From positions 372,001 to 436,000 of the forward strand of contig NIOB01000002.1 of the NCBI GenBank assembly GCA_002189105.1: 64,000 nt of DNA, read 5' to 3'. The notes beneath the pieces were generated by a model that had not been told where the DNA came from, did not search any database, and saw nothing but the letters and a program-made list of their open reading frames with translations. Positions 15,439 to 24,440 of the stretch are shown piece by piece (the first letter of the stretch is position 1; each line of letters opens with the position of its first letter). Both the position numbers and the translations under genes were made by a program. The stretch comes from Saccharibacillus soli (GTDB lineage Bacteria > Bacillota > Bacilli > Paenibacillales > Paenibacillaceae).

Positions 15439-16446
15439 ATGAACGTATTGGTGACGGGTGCAACCGGGTTTCTCGGCGGGCGGCTGGCGCGGATGCTGCG
15501 TGAAGATGGGCAAGAAGTGACGGGAATGGGGCGCAATCAGCAGGCTGGACAGCGGTTGGAGCAGGATGGCGTTCGATTTGTATCGGCGGATTTAAGCGAA
15601 GCGGAATCGGTTCGGCAGGCGATTGGATGGGCTCAGGCGGATGTGGTGGTGCACTGCGGCGCCTATTCCGCTTCATGGGGACGCGATGAAGTGTTTGAAG
15701 TGGCCAATGTGCGGGGAACGGCGAATGTTACGCAGTCCTGCCTGGAGCACGGAGTCGCACGTCTGGTGCATGTATCGACACCCAGTGTGTATTTTGGTTC
15801 AGGCAGCCGCGTGAATGTGCGCGAGAACGACTCGCTGCCGCCCAAACAGGCCAGTGCCTATGCACGAACCAAGCTGCTGGCGGAGCAGCAGGTGCAGCAG
15901 GCGGCAGCACGCGGGCTGGGCACGATCATCCTGCGTCCAAGAGCTTTGTACGGGCCGGGCGACACGACGATTCTGCCCCGATTGATCGCCGCGAATGAGC
16001 AAACGGGTGTACCTTTTATCGGCGGAGGAGATGCTCTGATCGATCTGACTTATGTGGACGATGCTGTCCATGCGCTCAAGCTTGCAGCCGTCGCTCCAGA
16101 GGCTGCGCTTGGCGGTACATATAATATTAGCGGCGGAGCGCCCATCCGCTTCGCGGATGCGGTCGAGATGCTGTTCGCCAAGCTGGGGCGGCCGCTGCGG
16201 ATCAAGCGGCTGCCGTTTGCCGCCGCCTATGGCGCGGCTTCTATCATGGAATGGGCGGCCCGGCTGCGTCCATCCGGAGGCGAGCCGATGCTGACCCGGG
16301 CGCTGGTGGGCATGCTGGGGAGCAGCCAGACGCTGAACATCGAGGCGGCAAGAAGCAAGCTGGGCTATGAGCCGCAGGTAGGCATCGACGAAGGATTGGA
16401 TCGCTTCGTCGAACAGTGGAAGCGGGAAGGAGGAGAGCTTCGATGA
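15439..16446 (+). CDS. NAD(P)-dependent epimerase/3-beta-HSD-type reductase
   Basis: Extended short-chain dehydrogenase of 335 residues. The Rossmann motif TGATGFLG is at 6-13, the catalytic Tyr141-x-x-x-Lys145 lies in SAYARTKLL, and STPSVYFG supplies the active-site serine region. HCGAYSASWGRDEVFEVANVRGT and RPRALYGPGDTTILPRLI resemble the 3-beta-HSD/OleD branch, which reduces 2-alkyl-3-keto acids. Beside a KAS III this suggests beta-keto reduction, which is inference. AGGGGAGG precedes the ATG. The last four bases overlap the next start (ATGA), so the two are translationally coupled. Confidence 0.87.
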   Translation: MNVLVTGATGFLGGRLARMLREDGQEVTGMGRNQQAGQRLEQDGVRFVSADLSEAESVRQAIGWAQADVVVHCGAYSASWGRDEVFEVANVRGTANVTQSCLEHGVARLVHVSTPSVYFGSGSRVNVRENDSLPPKQASAYARTKLLAEQQVQQAAARGLGTIILRPRALYGPGDTTILPRLIAANEQTGVPFIGGGDALIDLTYVDDAVHALKLAAVAPEAALGGTYNISGGAPIRFADAVEMLFAKLGRPLRIKRLPFAAAYGAASIMEWAARLRPSGGEPMLTRALVGMLGSSQTLNIEAARSKLGYEPQVGIDEGLDRFVEQWKREGGELR

Positions 16447-17363
16447 CGCTGACCCAACCCTTCTCTTCGGAGCTGGATCGTCTGTGGGAGCTGACAGGGC
16501 GTGCGGCGCCGCGTGTAGGCCTGCGAATCTTCTCGACCGGGAGCTGTGTGCACCCGGAGTGGGTGACGATTCGCGGAGGCAGCCTGCGCAGCGTGCGGAT
16601 TCCGGCTTTGTTCGCCTGCGTGGAACATCCACAGGCAGGGCCGATTCTGTTTGATACGGGCTACGCGGAGCGGTTCTTCCGCGAGACGCATCCCTTTCCT
16701 GCCCGGCTCTATCGGATGGTAACCCCCGTGCAGTTTGCCGCTGGGCAGAGCGCGGCCGAGCGGCTGCGTGCGGCGGGGATTTCGCCGGAGAACATCCGGC
16801 AGATCATCGTGTCGCATTTCCACGCCGACCATGTGGCGGGCCTGCAAGATTTCCCGCAGGCCGAGTTCCTGTACGAGGCCGAGGCGCTGGATTCCATGCG
16901 CAGCTTGCGCGGCATCCGCGCCGTGAAGCGCGGCTTCCTGCCCGGCCTGCTGCCGGGCGACTTCGACCGCCGTGCCCGGCCTTTTGCGCCGGAGTCGCGC
17001 GTGGCTGTGCCGGAAGCGCTGCTGCCGCGCTTCCCATTCCGCCGAGTGACCGATGTACTCGGCGACGGCAGCCTGCTTGCCGTGGATCTGCCCGGTCATG
17101 CGTTCGGGCAGATTGGCCTGCTGCTGCGCACCGAGCGCGGCCCGGTGCTGCTCTGCGCCGACGCGGCCTGGTCGGCGGCGGCCTACAGAGAGAATCGCCC
17201 GCCCAGCGGGCTTGCCGGCATCATCATGCCGGATCGTCGCGCCTACGCGGACAGCTTCCGCGCCCTCCGGGAACTGCATGAAGCGTTCCCGGAGCTGACG
17301 ATCATTGCTTCGCACTGCCCTGAAGCCGAGCGGCGGTACGCCATGGAAGGCGTACCTTTGTAG
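16443..17363 (+). CDS. Metallo-beta-lactamase-fold hydrolase
   Basis: A 306-residue MBL-fold enzyme. The zinc motif HFHADH is at 125-130. Further ligands are likely the His in DLPGHAFGQ, the Asp in LLCADAAWS and the His in IIASHCPEA. DTGYAERFF near residue 71 is also typical. Members hydrolyse lactones, thioesters or other esters; an acyl-thioesterase or lactonase role would fit the cluster. The ATG overlaps the stop of the SDR gene and has GGAGGAGAG upstream. A start nine codons upstream is possible but less likely. Confidence 0.85.
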   Translation: MTLTQPFSSELDRLWELTGRAAPRVGLRIFSTGSCVHPEWVTIRGGSLRSVRIPALFACVEHPQAGPILFDTGYAERFFRETHPFPARLYRMVTPVQFAAGQSAAERLRAAGISPENIRQIIVSHFHADHVAGLQDFPQAEFLYEAEALDSMRSLRGIRAVKRGFLPGLLPGDFDRRARPFAPESRVAVPEALLPRFPFRRVTDVLGDGSLLAVDLPGHAFGQIGLLLRTERGPVLLCADAAWSAAAYRENRPPSGLAGIIMPDRRAYADSFRALRELHEAFPELTIIASHCPEAERRYAMEGVPL

Positions 17364-17538
17364 ACAGCCAGGCTTGCCCGGACAGCCTGAAGGTTCACGG
17401 GATTAAAGGACACACGATACTAGTCGCAGATCAAGTCCCAAGTCAGTTCATGAGTCAAGCCGCAGGTTCGAGGCGATGCCGCCTGCAATACAGCTTGCTC
17501 TTTGCCCAACCAACCGACAACCAAAGGAGGAACCCAAG

Positions 17539-18882
17539 ATGAATACCGATCCGCTTCGCATCGTCTGGCAGTACGCGGCGGCTCGCAGACATGCGGCTTT
17601 CCTTGATCGGGAAAGCCTGGAACGCTGGCGTGAGCCGCGCATCATCCGACATCTGGAGGAGGTGCGTTCCGCTTCGCCCTTCTACCGGGAGCTGTGGCAG
17701 AACCGCAATGTGCAGGATTGGCGGAACTTTCCGCAGATCGACAAGAAGATGATGATGGACAACTTCGATACCTTAAATACAGCCGGTATTCCAAAAGCCG
17801 ATGCCATGAAGCTGGCGTTGGCAGCCGAGCAGACACGCGATTTTACCCCGGAGATTGGGGGATTAACGATTGGCTTGTCTTCCGGAACATCCGGCAGTCG
17901 CGGCTTGTTCCTTGTCAGCCGCCGAGAGAGGCTCGCCTGGACCGGGACGATCTTGCAGCGCGTGCTGCCGGGGTCGCTGCTGGAACGGCATAATATTGCC
18001 TTTTTCCTGCGGGCCGACAGCAATCTGTACGGTTCGGTTCGCAGCCGCCGGGTCGCGTTCGAGTTCTATGATCTGCTCCATCCGCTGGCGGAACATGTTG
18101 CGCGGTTGAACCGTCAGCGCCCCAGTGTGCTGGCTGCGCCGCCTTCCGTGCTGCGGATGCTGGCAGGTGAGCGCAAGGCTGGACGGCTTCAGATCGATCC
18201 CGGTCACCTCGTTGCGATGGCCGAGGTGCTGGACCCGCTCGACCAGCAGGTGATTGAAGGCATCTTCGGACGACGGATTCATCAGGTGTATCAATGCACG
18301 GAAGGTTTTCTGGGCGCCTCCTGCTCCTACGGAACCCTGCACCTGAATGAAGATGTCGTCCATATTGAAAAAGACTATGTGGACCCGGAGCGCGGTATTT
18401 TCGTGCCGATTATCACGGACTTCTTCCGCTTCGCGCAGCCGATTGTTCGCTATCGACTCGGCGATCTGTTAACCGAAAGCCGGGAGACGTGCCCATGCGG
18501 ATCGCCTTTTGCCGCCATTACACGCATCGAGGGGCGAAGCGACGATCTGTTTGTCCTTAGGCAGGCAGCGGGAGGAGGATTCGTCACCTTGTTCCCTGAC
18601 TTTGTCTCGCGGACGATCATTGGAGCATCGGAGGCCGTGGAAGCGTACAGAGCCGTGCTGGAATCACCGGAACAACTGCGAATTGAGCTGCAAACAGCTG
18701 ATGGAGCGGACGCCTTAGCCGTTGAAGAACAGGTGCGCCAGGCGATGAAGCAGCTCTGCGAACGCATCGGCGCCCAACTGCCGCGAATCGAGTTTGCCCC
18801 GTATGATTTCCTGCCGGGTGCGACCAAGCTGAGACGGGTGCAGAGGAGGTTTGCCGTGAATGAGCGAATGGAGCCTGTATGA
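17539..18882 (+). CDS. F390-synthetase/PaaK-type adenylate-forming ligase
   Basis: A 447-residue adenylate-forming enzyme related to phenylacetate-CoA ligase and coenzyme F390 synthetase. The phosphate-binding loop GLSSGTSGSRG is at 112-122. YQCTEGFLGASC occupies the A5-like adenine site, and VRYRLGD with a CPCG pair corresponds to the C-terminal hinge region. It would activate a carboxylate as acyl-AMP for transfer to CoA, amine or another acceptor. AAAGGAGG lies 9 bp before the ATG at 17539. The last 23 bp overlap the next gene, indicating coupling. Confidence 0.85.
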   Translation: MNTDPLRIVWQYAAARRHAAFLDRESLERWREPRIIRHLEEVRSASPFYRELWQNRNVQDWRNFPQIDKKMMMDNFDTLNTAGIPKADAMKLALAAEQTRDFTPEIGGLTIGLSSGTSGSRGLFLVSRRERLAWTGTILQRVLPGSLLERHNIAFFLRADSNLYGSVRSRRVAFEFYDLLHPLAEHVARLNRQRPSVLAAPPSVLRMLAGERKAGRLQIDPGHLVAMAEVLDPLDQQVIEGIFGRRIHQVYQCTEGFLGASCSYGTLHLNEDVVHIEKDYVDPERGIFVPIITDFFRFAQPIVRYRLGDLLTESRETCPCGSPFAAITRIEGRSDDLFVLRQAAGGGFVTLFPDFVSRTIIGASEAVEAYRAVLESPEQLRIELQTADGADALAVEEQVRQAMKQLCERIGAQLPRIEFAPYDFLPGATKLRRVQRRFAVNERMEPV

Positions 18883-20032
18883 AGAACAGGAACTGACGAA
18901 CTGGCTGATGGGGCAAGGGGAAGATTCGCTCCCTGCCGACGAACACCAGACGCTGCGCTGGCTGGCCGCGATGCAGGCCGAAGGCGTGCCCGCCCTTGTT
19001 GCCAATGTGAATACTTCGCTGCGTGCGCTGCATCACGAAGGCTTGGGCGTGACACTGCCGATCAGCGTCGGCAGCCGCGAATACGGCGATTCCTATGTCT
19101 TCTCGCCGTACACCCATTACATCAGCTATGCGCGCGAAGAACTCGCGCTGCTGGAGTCGCGCATCGCCAGGGCTGCGCTGGGCGCCATCCTGACGCCTGC
19201 GGGCTGGCTGCTGAGAAGTTCGCGTTTCAATCGCGCCGTACAGGTGAACAATCGGCTGCTGTCCACCAATCTGTACCCGGCGCTGAGCGCGGAAGAGATT
19301 CGGGCTGCCGCGCTGAAGCTGCTGCGGCAGTATCCCGATCACTCGCTGATCTTCCGCTCGCTTAATGCGCGGACAACGCCGCTGTATCTCGAGACGCTGA
19401 CCGCGCTCGGCTTCCGCCTTGTCCCCAGCCGTCAGGTCTATCTGTATGATTCGCCGGATCACATTCCGTCGAAAGCCCGCTGGCTGCTGAAGCGCGATTA
19501 TGGCCTGCTGGAGAAGCACGGTTATGAGGTCATAGAGCCGCAGGGCCTGTCTGCCGATGATGCGCCGAGGCTGGCGGAGCTGTACAAGCTGCTGTATCTC
19601 GATAAATATTCGCGGCATAATCCGGGTTTCACCCCGCGGTTCTTCGAGGTCGCGCTGCAAGAGGAGCTGCTCCAGCTCTACGCGCTGCGTTCGCGCAGTA
19701 CGGGGCGCCTTGATGCGGTACTGGGATATTATAAGCAGGAAGGGCTTATGACCACACCGGTGTTTGGTTATGATACGGCGCTGCCGCAGGAGATCGGGCT
19801 GTACCGGATGCTGTCGGCTGTGCTGCTCAAGCGAGCGGCCGAAGAGGGCTGCCTGCTGCATGAGAGTGCGGGTGCAGCGCAGTTCAAGCGCAATCGGGGG
19901 GCGACAGCCGAGATTGAATACAGTGCGGTGTATGATCGGCATCTGCCGCCTTATCGCCGGGTGGGTTGGGCGCTGCTCTCTCCTCTGCTAAATCGCGTCG
20001 GTGTGCCGATTATGCGGAAATATAAGTTTTGA
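18860..20032 (+). CDS. GNAT-like acyltransferase/hypothetical protein of the KAS III cluster
   Basis: A 390-residue protein. The C-terminal two thirds have the layout of a GNAT/peptidoglycan-type acyltransferase (LYKLLYLDKYSRHNPGFTPRFFEVAL, AVLGYYKQEGLMTTPVFGYDT, FKRNRGATAEIEYSAVYDRHLP). The N-terminal 120 residues are unlike a standard GNAT. It overlaps the adenylate ligase by 23 bp and has GAGGAGG upstream, so both are made from one mRNA. It may transfer the activated acyl group to an amine, but this is inference from context only. Confidence 0.6.
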   Translation: MSEWSLYEEQELTNWLMGQGEDSLPADEHQTLRWLAAMQAEGVPALVANVNTSLRALHHEGLGVTLPISVGSREYGDSYVFSPYTHYISYAREELALLESRIARAALGAILTPAGWLLRSSRFNRAVQVNNRLLSTNLYPALSAEEIRAAALKLLRQYPDHSLIFRSLNARTTPLYLETLTALGFRLVPSRQVYLYDSPDHIPSKARWLLKRDYGLLEKHGYEVIEPQGLSADDAPRLAELYKLLYLDKYSRHNPGFTPRFFEVALQEELLQLYALRSRSTGRLDAVLGYYKQEGLMTTPVFGYDTALPQEIGLYRMLSAVLLKRAAEEGCLLHESAGAAQFKRNRGATAEIEYSAVYDRHLPPYRRVGWALLSPLLNRVGVPIMRKYKF

Positions 20033-20205
20033 GAGGCGATCACATGGCATCTACAGTGCATGTTGTATCGGCAGGAGGCAGGGTGGAAGACGGTCGGCGG
20101 AATATTCTGCGGGTTACCGCACATCATGATGGCTGGGTAGATCGGTAGATCGCGGGTGATAGGGAAATGGGAGTCAGCGATCAAATAGGCGAATTTTGAA
20201 CGTGT

Positions 20206-20234
20206 TTTAACCAACAAAACCGAATATTTAACCA
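20206..20234. promoter_or_regulatory. Direct repeat TTTAACCA spaced 21 bp upstream of potA
   Basis: TTTAACCA at 20206-20213 and 20227-20234 recurs after 21 bp, two helical turns. The sequence between them includes AAAACCGAATATT, one mismatch from the Bacillus PurR half box. The region 20033-20369 otherwise holds only the hairpin at 20312-20339. Confidence 0.35.
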
Positions 20235-20311
20235 TACTTGTGTAGCGTCTGAAGGTTTTTTTCTATAGAATAGCGGTTAGTACCAGGTACATTATCCAGA
20301 GGCAGAAAGAA

Positions 20312-20339
20312 GGCCGGAGACTCCCGATGGAGCCCGGCC
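20312..20339 (+). other. Leader hairpin before potA
   Basis: GGCCGG and CTCC arms pair with GGAG and CCGGCC, ending 13 bp before the potA ribosome site. There is no T-run. It may protect the 5' end of the mRNA or control translation. Confidence 0.5.
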
Positions 20340-20369
20340 CTACTGCTGTTCCAGAGGAGGGGTTTCGCC

Positions 20370-21497
20370 ATCGCAGAGCCAAATATCATTCGTTTTGAAT
20401 CCGTGACGAAAACTTATGAAGACGGTCTGACCGTCTTGAAGAAGATCGACTTTCAGATCGAGCGGGGCAAGTTCTATACGCTGCTCGGTCCTTCGGGCTG
20501 CGGTAAAACGACCATCCTGCGCATGATCGCGGGATTTATGGAGCCTACAGCCGGCTCTATCTATCTGGGTGGACGCGTCATCAACAAAGTGCCGCCGGAG
20601 AAACGTCAGGTGAACACCGTATTTCAGGATTATGCGTTATTTCCCCATCTGAATGTCTTCGAGAACGTAGCGTTCGGGCTGCGGATCAAGAAGCTGAAGA
20701 AAGACGTCATCGCCTCCAAAGTGGTCGAAGCGCTGAAGATGGTCAACCTGGACGGTTACGAAAATCGCGGCATCAATGAAATGTCCGGCGGTCAGCGCCA
20801 GCGCGTTGCCATCGCCCGGGCCATCGTCAACGAACCGGAAGTGCTGCTGCTTGATGAACCGCTGTCCGCGCTTGATCTCAAGCTGCGTACCGAGATGCAG
20901 TATGTCCTGCGTGAGCTTCAGCAGCGGCTGGGCATTACCTTCATCTTCGTGACGCACGATCAGGAAGAAGCGCTGGCGATGTCCGACTATATCTTTGTCA
21001 TGAATCAGGGAAGGATCGAGCAGAGCGGTACGCCCAACGACATCTATGACGAACCGATCAACCGATTTGTCGCGGACTTTATCGGAGAATCGAATATCGT
21101 GCCGGGTGTCATGATCGAGGACTATCTGGTGGAGTTTAACGGCAAACGCTTTGAGTGCGTGGATGCCGGGCTGCGCTCGAACGAGCCGATTGAGATCGTC
21201 ATTCGTCCGGAGGATCTGGAGATTACCACGCAGGAAGCGGGCAAGCTCAAAGTCCGGGTGGACAGCCAGCTGTTCCGAGGCGTGCATTATGAGATCAGCT
21301 GCTATGACGAATCCGGTCAGGAATGGCTGGTCCATTCGACCAAACGTGCCGAAGTGGGCGCACAGATCGGGCTGACCTTCGATCCGGAAGCGATTCACGT
21401 CATGCGCTTTGGCGAGACCGAAGAAGAGTTCGACCGCCGACTCGAAGCCTATGAGGAAGACGAGGAAGAAACCGAGGTTGGTTCCCATGAACGGTAA
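20370..21497 (+). CDS. potA: PotA, polyamine ABC transporter ATPase (apparent ATC start)
   Basis: ATP-binding subunit of the spermidine/putrescine importer. Walker A is GPSGCGKTT, the signature is [14 protein letters not shown], Walker B is [12 protein letters not shown] and the switch His is in [12 protein letters not shown]-terminal TOBE-like domain and an acidic tail follow. The first ATG/GTG/TTG in frame is GTG at 20403, inside the first beta-strand and without a ribosome site. GAGGAGGGG at 20354-20362 lies 7-8 bp before ATC at 20370, which would give [16 protein letters not shown], the normal family N-terminus. I annotate from ATC: 375 residues against 364 from GTG. Overlaps potB by 11 bp. 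Confidence 0.85.
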   Translation: MAEPNIIRFESVTKTYEDGLTVLKKIDFQIERGKFYTLLGPSGCGKTTILRMIAGFMEPTAGSIYLGGRVINKVPPEKRQVNTVFQDYALFPHLNVFENVAFGLRIKKLKKDVIASKVVEALKMVNLDGYENRGINEMSGGQRQRVAIARAIVNEPEVLLLDEPLSALDLKLRTEMQYVLRELQQRLGITFIFVTHDQEEALAMSDYIFVMNQGRIEQSGTPNDIYDEPINRFVADFIGESNIVPGVMIEDYLVEFNGKRFECVDAGLRSNEPIEIVIRPEDLEITTQEAGKLKVRVDSQLFRGVHYEISCYDESGQEWLVHSTKRAEVGAQIGLTFDPEAIHVMRFGETEEEFDRRLEAYEEDEEETEVGSHER

Positions 21498-22305
21498 GGG
21501 CAGCGGAAACGCGCGGTCGCTCGCCTACATTCCTTATTATCTGTGGGTGATCCTGTTTGTCATCGCGCCTGTCGTGCTGGTCGTCTACTATTCCTTGTTT
21601 GACGTGGAAGGACGTTTTACCTTTTCCAACTACGCGGACTTTTTCACCCCGGTCTATCTGAAAATGACGCTGAGTTCGTTCTGGTACGCTTTCCTGATTA
21701 CGCTGTTCTCGCTGTTGATTGCGTATCCGGCGGCTTATCTGCTGACCCGAACCAAACACAAACAGCTCTGGCTGCTGCTCATCATTCTGCCCACGTGGAT
21801 CAATTTGCTGCTCAAGACGTACGCGTTCATCGGGATCTTCGGCACCTATGGCCCCATCAATGCACTGCTGGAGACCGTGGGCATTGGGGAAAAGCAGCTG
21901 CTGTTTACCAGCGGAAGCTTTGTGTTCGTCTCGATCTATATCTTCGTGCCGTTTATGATTATGCCGATCTACAACGCGATTGAAGAATTGAATCTGTCGT
22001 TGACCGATGCAGCCCGCGATCTGGGAGCCTCAAGCTGGACAACGTTCCGCCGGGTTATTTTTCCGCTGACGCTCTCGGGGGTCAAGTCCGGCTGTATCTC
22101 GGTGTTCATTCCGGCACTGTCGCTGTTCATGATTACGCGTCTGATTGCCGGCAACAAGGTCATTACGCTGGGTACGGCCATTGAACAGCATTTCCTCGTG
22201 ACGCAGGACTGGGGGATGGGTTCCACGGTTGCGGTGTTCCTGATCGTAGCGATGGCGGTCATCATGTTCCTGACTGGCGGCAATAAGAAGGGGGTGCGGA
22301 GATGA
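21487..22305 (+). CDS. potB: PotB, polyamine ABC transporter permease
   Basis: Inner-membrane permease, 272 residues with six helices. The EAA loop is [22 protein letters not shown]. The frame is open 26 codons further upstream inside potA. I chose ATG 21487 for the usual family N-terminus ([20 protein letters not shown]) and the GAGGTTGG upstream. It is translationally coupled: it starts inside potA and its stop overlaps potC (ATGA). Confidence 0.92.
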   Translation: MNGKGSGNARSLAYIPYYLWVILFVIAPVVLVVYYSLFDVEGRFTFSNYADFFTPVYLKMTLSSFWYAFLITLFSLLIAYPAAYLLTRTKHKQLWLLLIILPTWINLLLKTYAFIGIFGTYGPINALLETVGIGEKQLLFTSGSFVFVSIYIFVPFMIMPIYNAIEELNLSLTDAARDLGASSWTTFRRVIFPLTLSGVKSGCISVFIPALSLFMITRLIAGNKVITLGTAIEQHFLVTQDWGMGSTVAVFLIVAMAVIMFLTGGNKKGVRR

Positions 22306-23123
22306 GGAAAAAGAACGGGATCTCCAACCTGTATCTGGTGCTGGTCTTTGCCGTATTGTACGCACCGATTCTGTATCTGATGTATTATTCGTTCAACAGC
22401 GGCGGAGCGATGCACGATTTTGAGAGCTTCACGCTCGATTATTACAAAGAGGTCTTCGCCGATACCCGTCTGATTATTATCGTGATTAACACATTGGTGA
22501 TCGCGCTGCTGTCTTCGACCATTGCGACGATTATCGCGGTCTTCGGCTCACTGGCAATCCACAATATCCGGCAGGCACGGTTTAAAAACACGCTGCTGTC
22601 GCTCAATAATGTCTTGATCGTCAGCCCGGATGTTATCATCGGCGCGTCGTTTCTGATTCTGTTCACCCTCGTCGGCATCAAGCTGGGCTTCGCCTCCGTC
22701 TTGATCTCACACGTGGCGTTCAGCATCCCGATTGCCGTCTTGATGATTCTGCCAAGACTGCAAGAGATGAGCCCGACGCTGATCGATGCGGCCCGCGACC
22801 TAGGCGCCAGTCGGCGCGATGTGCTGACCAAGGTTATTCTGCCGTTCATCCGCCCGGGCATTTTCAGTGGATTTTTTATGGCGCTGACGTATTCGCTGGA
22901 TGACTTCGCGGTGACGTTCTTCGTCACGGGCAGTGGTTATTCGACGCTTGCGGTCGAGATCTACTCGCGGGCGCGTCAGGGCGTCTCGCTGTCGATTAAC
23001 GCCTTGTCTACGCTGATCTTCCTGTTTACCGTGTTCCTCGTCGTCGCGTATTACATCTCTACCCGTCGAAGTGAGAAGCGTCGAAACGGCGAAGCGGCAG
23101 CCAGAATGGGGGTGCCAAGATGA
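22302..23123 (+). CDS. potC: PotC, polyamine ABC transporter permease
   Basis: Second permease, 273 residues with six helices. The EAA motif is [25 protein letters not shown], and YSLDDFAVTFFVTG is typical of PotC. The start overlaps the potB stop by 4 bp and the end overlaps potD by 4 bp, giving a tightly packed potABCD operon. Confidence 0.93.
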   Translation: MRKKNGISNLYLVLVFAVLYAPILYLMYYSFNSGGAMHDFESFTLDYYKEVFADTRLIIIVINTLVIALLSSTIATIIAVFGSLAIHNIRQARFKNTLLSLNNVLIVSPDVIIGASFLILFTLVGIKLGFASVLISHVAFSIPIAVLMILPRLQEMSPTLIDAARDLGASRRDVLTKVILPFIRPGIFSGFFMALTYSLDDFAVTFFVTGSGYSTLAVEIYSRARQGVSLSINALSTLIFLFTVFLVVAYYISTRRSEKRRNGEAAARMGVPR

Positions 23124-24190
23124 AGTCAATGACACGCACACTCATTCTGATTCTGGTGACTGCGTTTGTGCTGATGTTTGTTGCGGCGCGTCTGAACTCC
23201 AGTCAGGGATATTCCAGCGGCAATACGCTGACGATCTATAACTGGGGCGATTATATCGACCCTGAGCTGCTAACCCGTTTCCAGAAAGAGACGGGAATCA
23301 CGGTTATCTATCAGACGTTCGATTCCAACGAAGCCATGCTGACCAAGATAGAGCAGGGCGGTACGACGTTTGACGTGGCTGTCCCTTCCGATTATGCCAT
23401 CGAGAAGATGCGGGAAGAGAAACTGTTGATTCCACTGGATCACAGCAAGATTCCGAACATGAAATACATTGATCCCAAATTCCTGAATCTGTCGTTCGAT
23501 CCCGACAACCAATATTCCATGCCCTACTTCTGGGGAACGCTGGGTATTGTCTACAACCCCAAGCTGACCGACCTCAAGTTCAAGAGCTGGGAAGACCTAT
23601 GGGACCCCTCGCTGCGTAACGATGTGCTGCTGACGGACGGGGCGCGGGAAGTGATTGGAACGGGGCTTGTGAGTCAGGGATATTCGCTGAACGACACGAA
23701 TGAGGAGCATCTTCAGCAGGCGCTCAAGCATCTGATGAAGTTGTCTCCGAACGTCAAGGCGATTGTCGGCGATGAGATCAAGCTGCTGCTGGCCAATGGC
23801 GAAGCGGCGGCTGGGCTGGTCTTCTCGGGTGATGCCTCAGAGATCATGAGCGAAAATGAAGATCTGGATTATGTCGTGCCGGAAGAAGGCTCCAATCTGT
23901 ATTTCGACAATATGGTCGTTCCCAAGACGGCACAGAATGTCGATGGAGCCATGAAGTTCATCAACTTCATGCTGGACCCGGAAGTGAACGCGCAGAATAC
24001 CGAATATGTGGGTTACTCCACACCGAATGACGCCGCGCTGGCGCTGCTTCCGGAAGACATCTCGGGAGATGAACGATTCTATCCGCCTGACGAGCTGACC
24101 GAACGCCTGGAAGTTTACGAGAATCTGGGCAAAAAGATGCTGGTGCGCTACAACGAATTGTTCCTGCAGTTTAAAATGAACGGCTCCTGA
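23120..24190 (+). CDS. potD: PotD, polyamine-binding protein (membrane-anchored, no lipobox)
   Basis: Extracytoplasmic spermidine/putrescine receptor of 356 residues. The mature start LTIYNWGDYIDPELLTRFQKETGI is the PotD hallmark, and SMPYFWGTLGIVYNP and YFDNMVVPKTAQN are typical ligand-site segments. The hydrophobic N-terminus (residues 7-23) has no cysteine, so the protein is probably held by an uncleaved signal anchor or secreted, unlike the usual Gram-positive lipoprotein. It is the last gene of potABCD; a terminator follows at 24218-24257. Confidence 0.92.
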   Translation: MKSMTRTLILILVTAFVLMFVAARLNSSQGYSSGNTLTIYNWGDYIDPELLTRFQKETGITVIYQTFDSNEAMLTKIEQGGTTFDVAVPSDYAIEKMREEKLLIPLDHSKIPNMKYIDPKFLNLSFDPDNQYSMPYFWGTLGIVYNPKLTDLKFKSWEDLWDPSLRNDVLLTDGAREVIGTGLVSQGYSLNDTNEEHLQQALKHLMKLSPNVKAIVGDEIKLLLANGEAAAGLVFSGDASEIMSENEDLDYVVPEEGSNLYFDNMVVPKTAQNVDGAMKFINFMLDPEVNAQNTEYVGYSTPNDAALALLPEDISGDERFYPPDELTERLEVYENLGKKMLVRYNELFLQFKMNGS

Positions 24191-24217
24191 TCGGATTGGG
24201 TTTCGGATGGAGATCAC

Positions 24218-24257
24218 AGACCGCTTTTTCGCCCAAGGGCGAAGGAGCGGTCTTTTT
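24218..24257 (+). terminator. Terminator of potABCD
   Basis: AGACCGCT...TTCGCCC pairs with GGGCGAA...AGCGGTCT around AA, followed by five T. Confidence 0.9.
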
Positions 24258-24440
24258 GTCGAAGAAAGCAGATGAACCCATGGCTCAATCCCCATGAAAA
24301 AAGCCCCTCTGGAAAAAAACGGTCTTCATCTGGCTATCCTAGCCCGACCTGCTTATAATAGGGTTTAGTATATTGACAGCCGAAGGTACGAAACCCGTAG
24401 AGGCTCTACATAAATCCGAATCACCGAAAGGGCAGAGGCC

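Noticed and set aside
18617-19942. 441-codon minus-strand ORF
   Set aside because: Opposite the adenylate-ligase and GNAT-like genes; low-complexity Arg/Gln-rich product.
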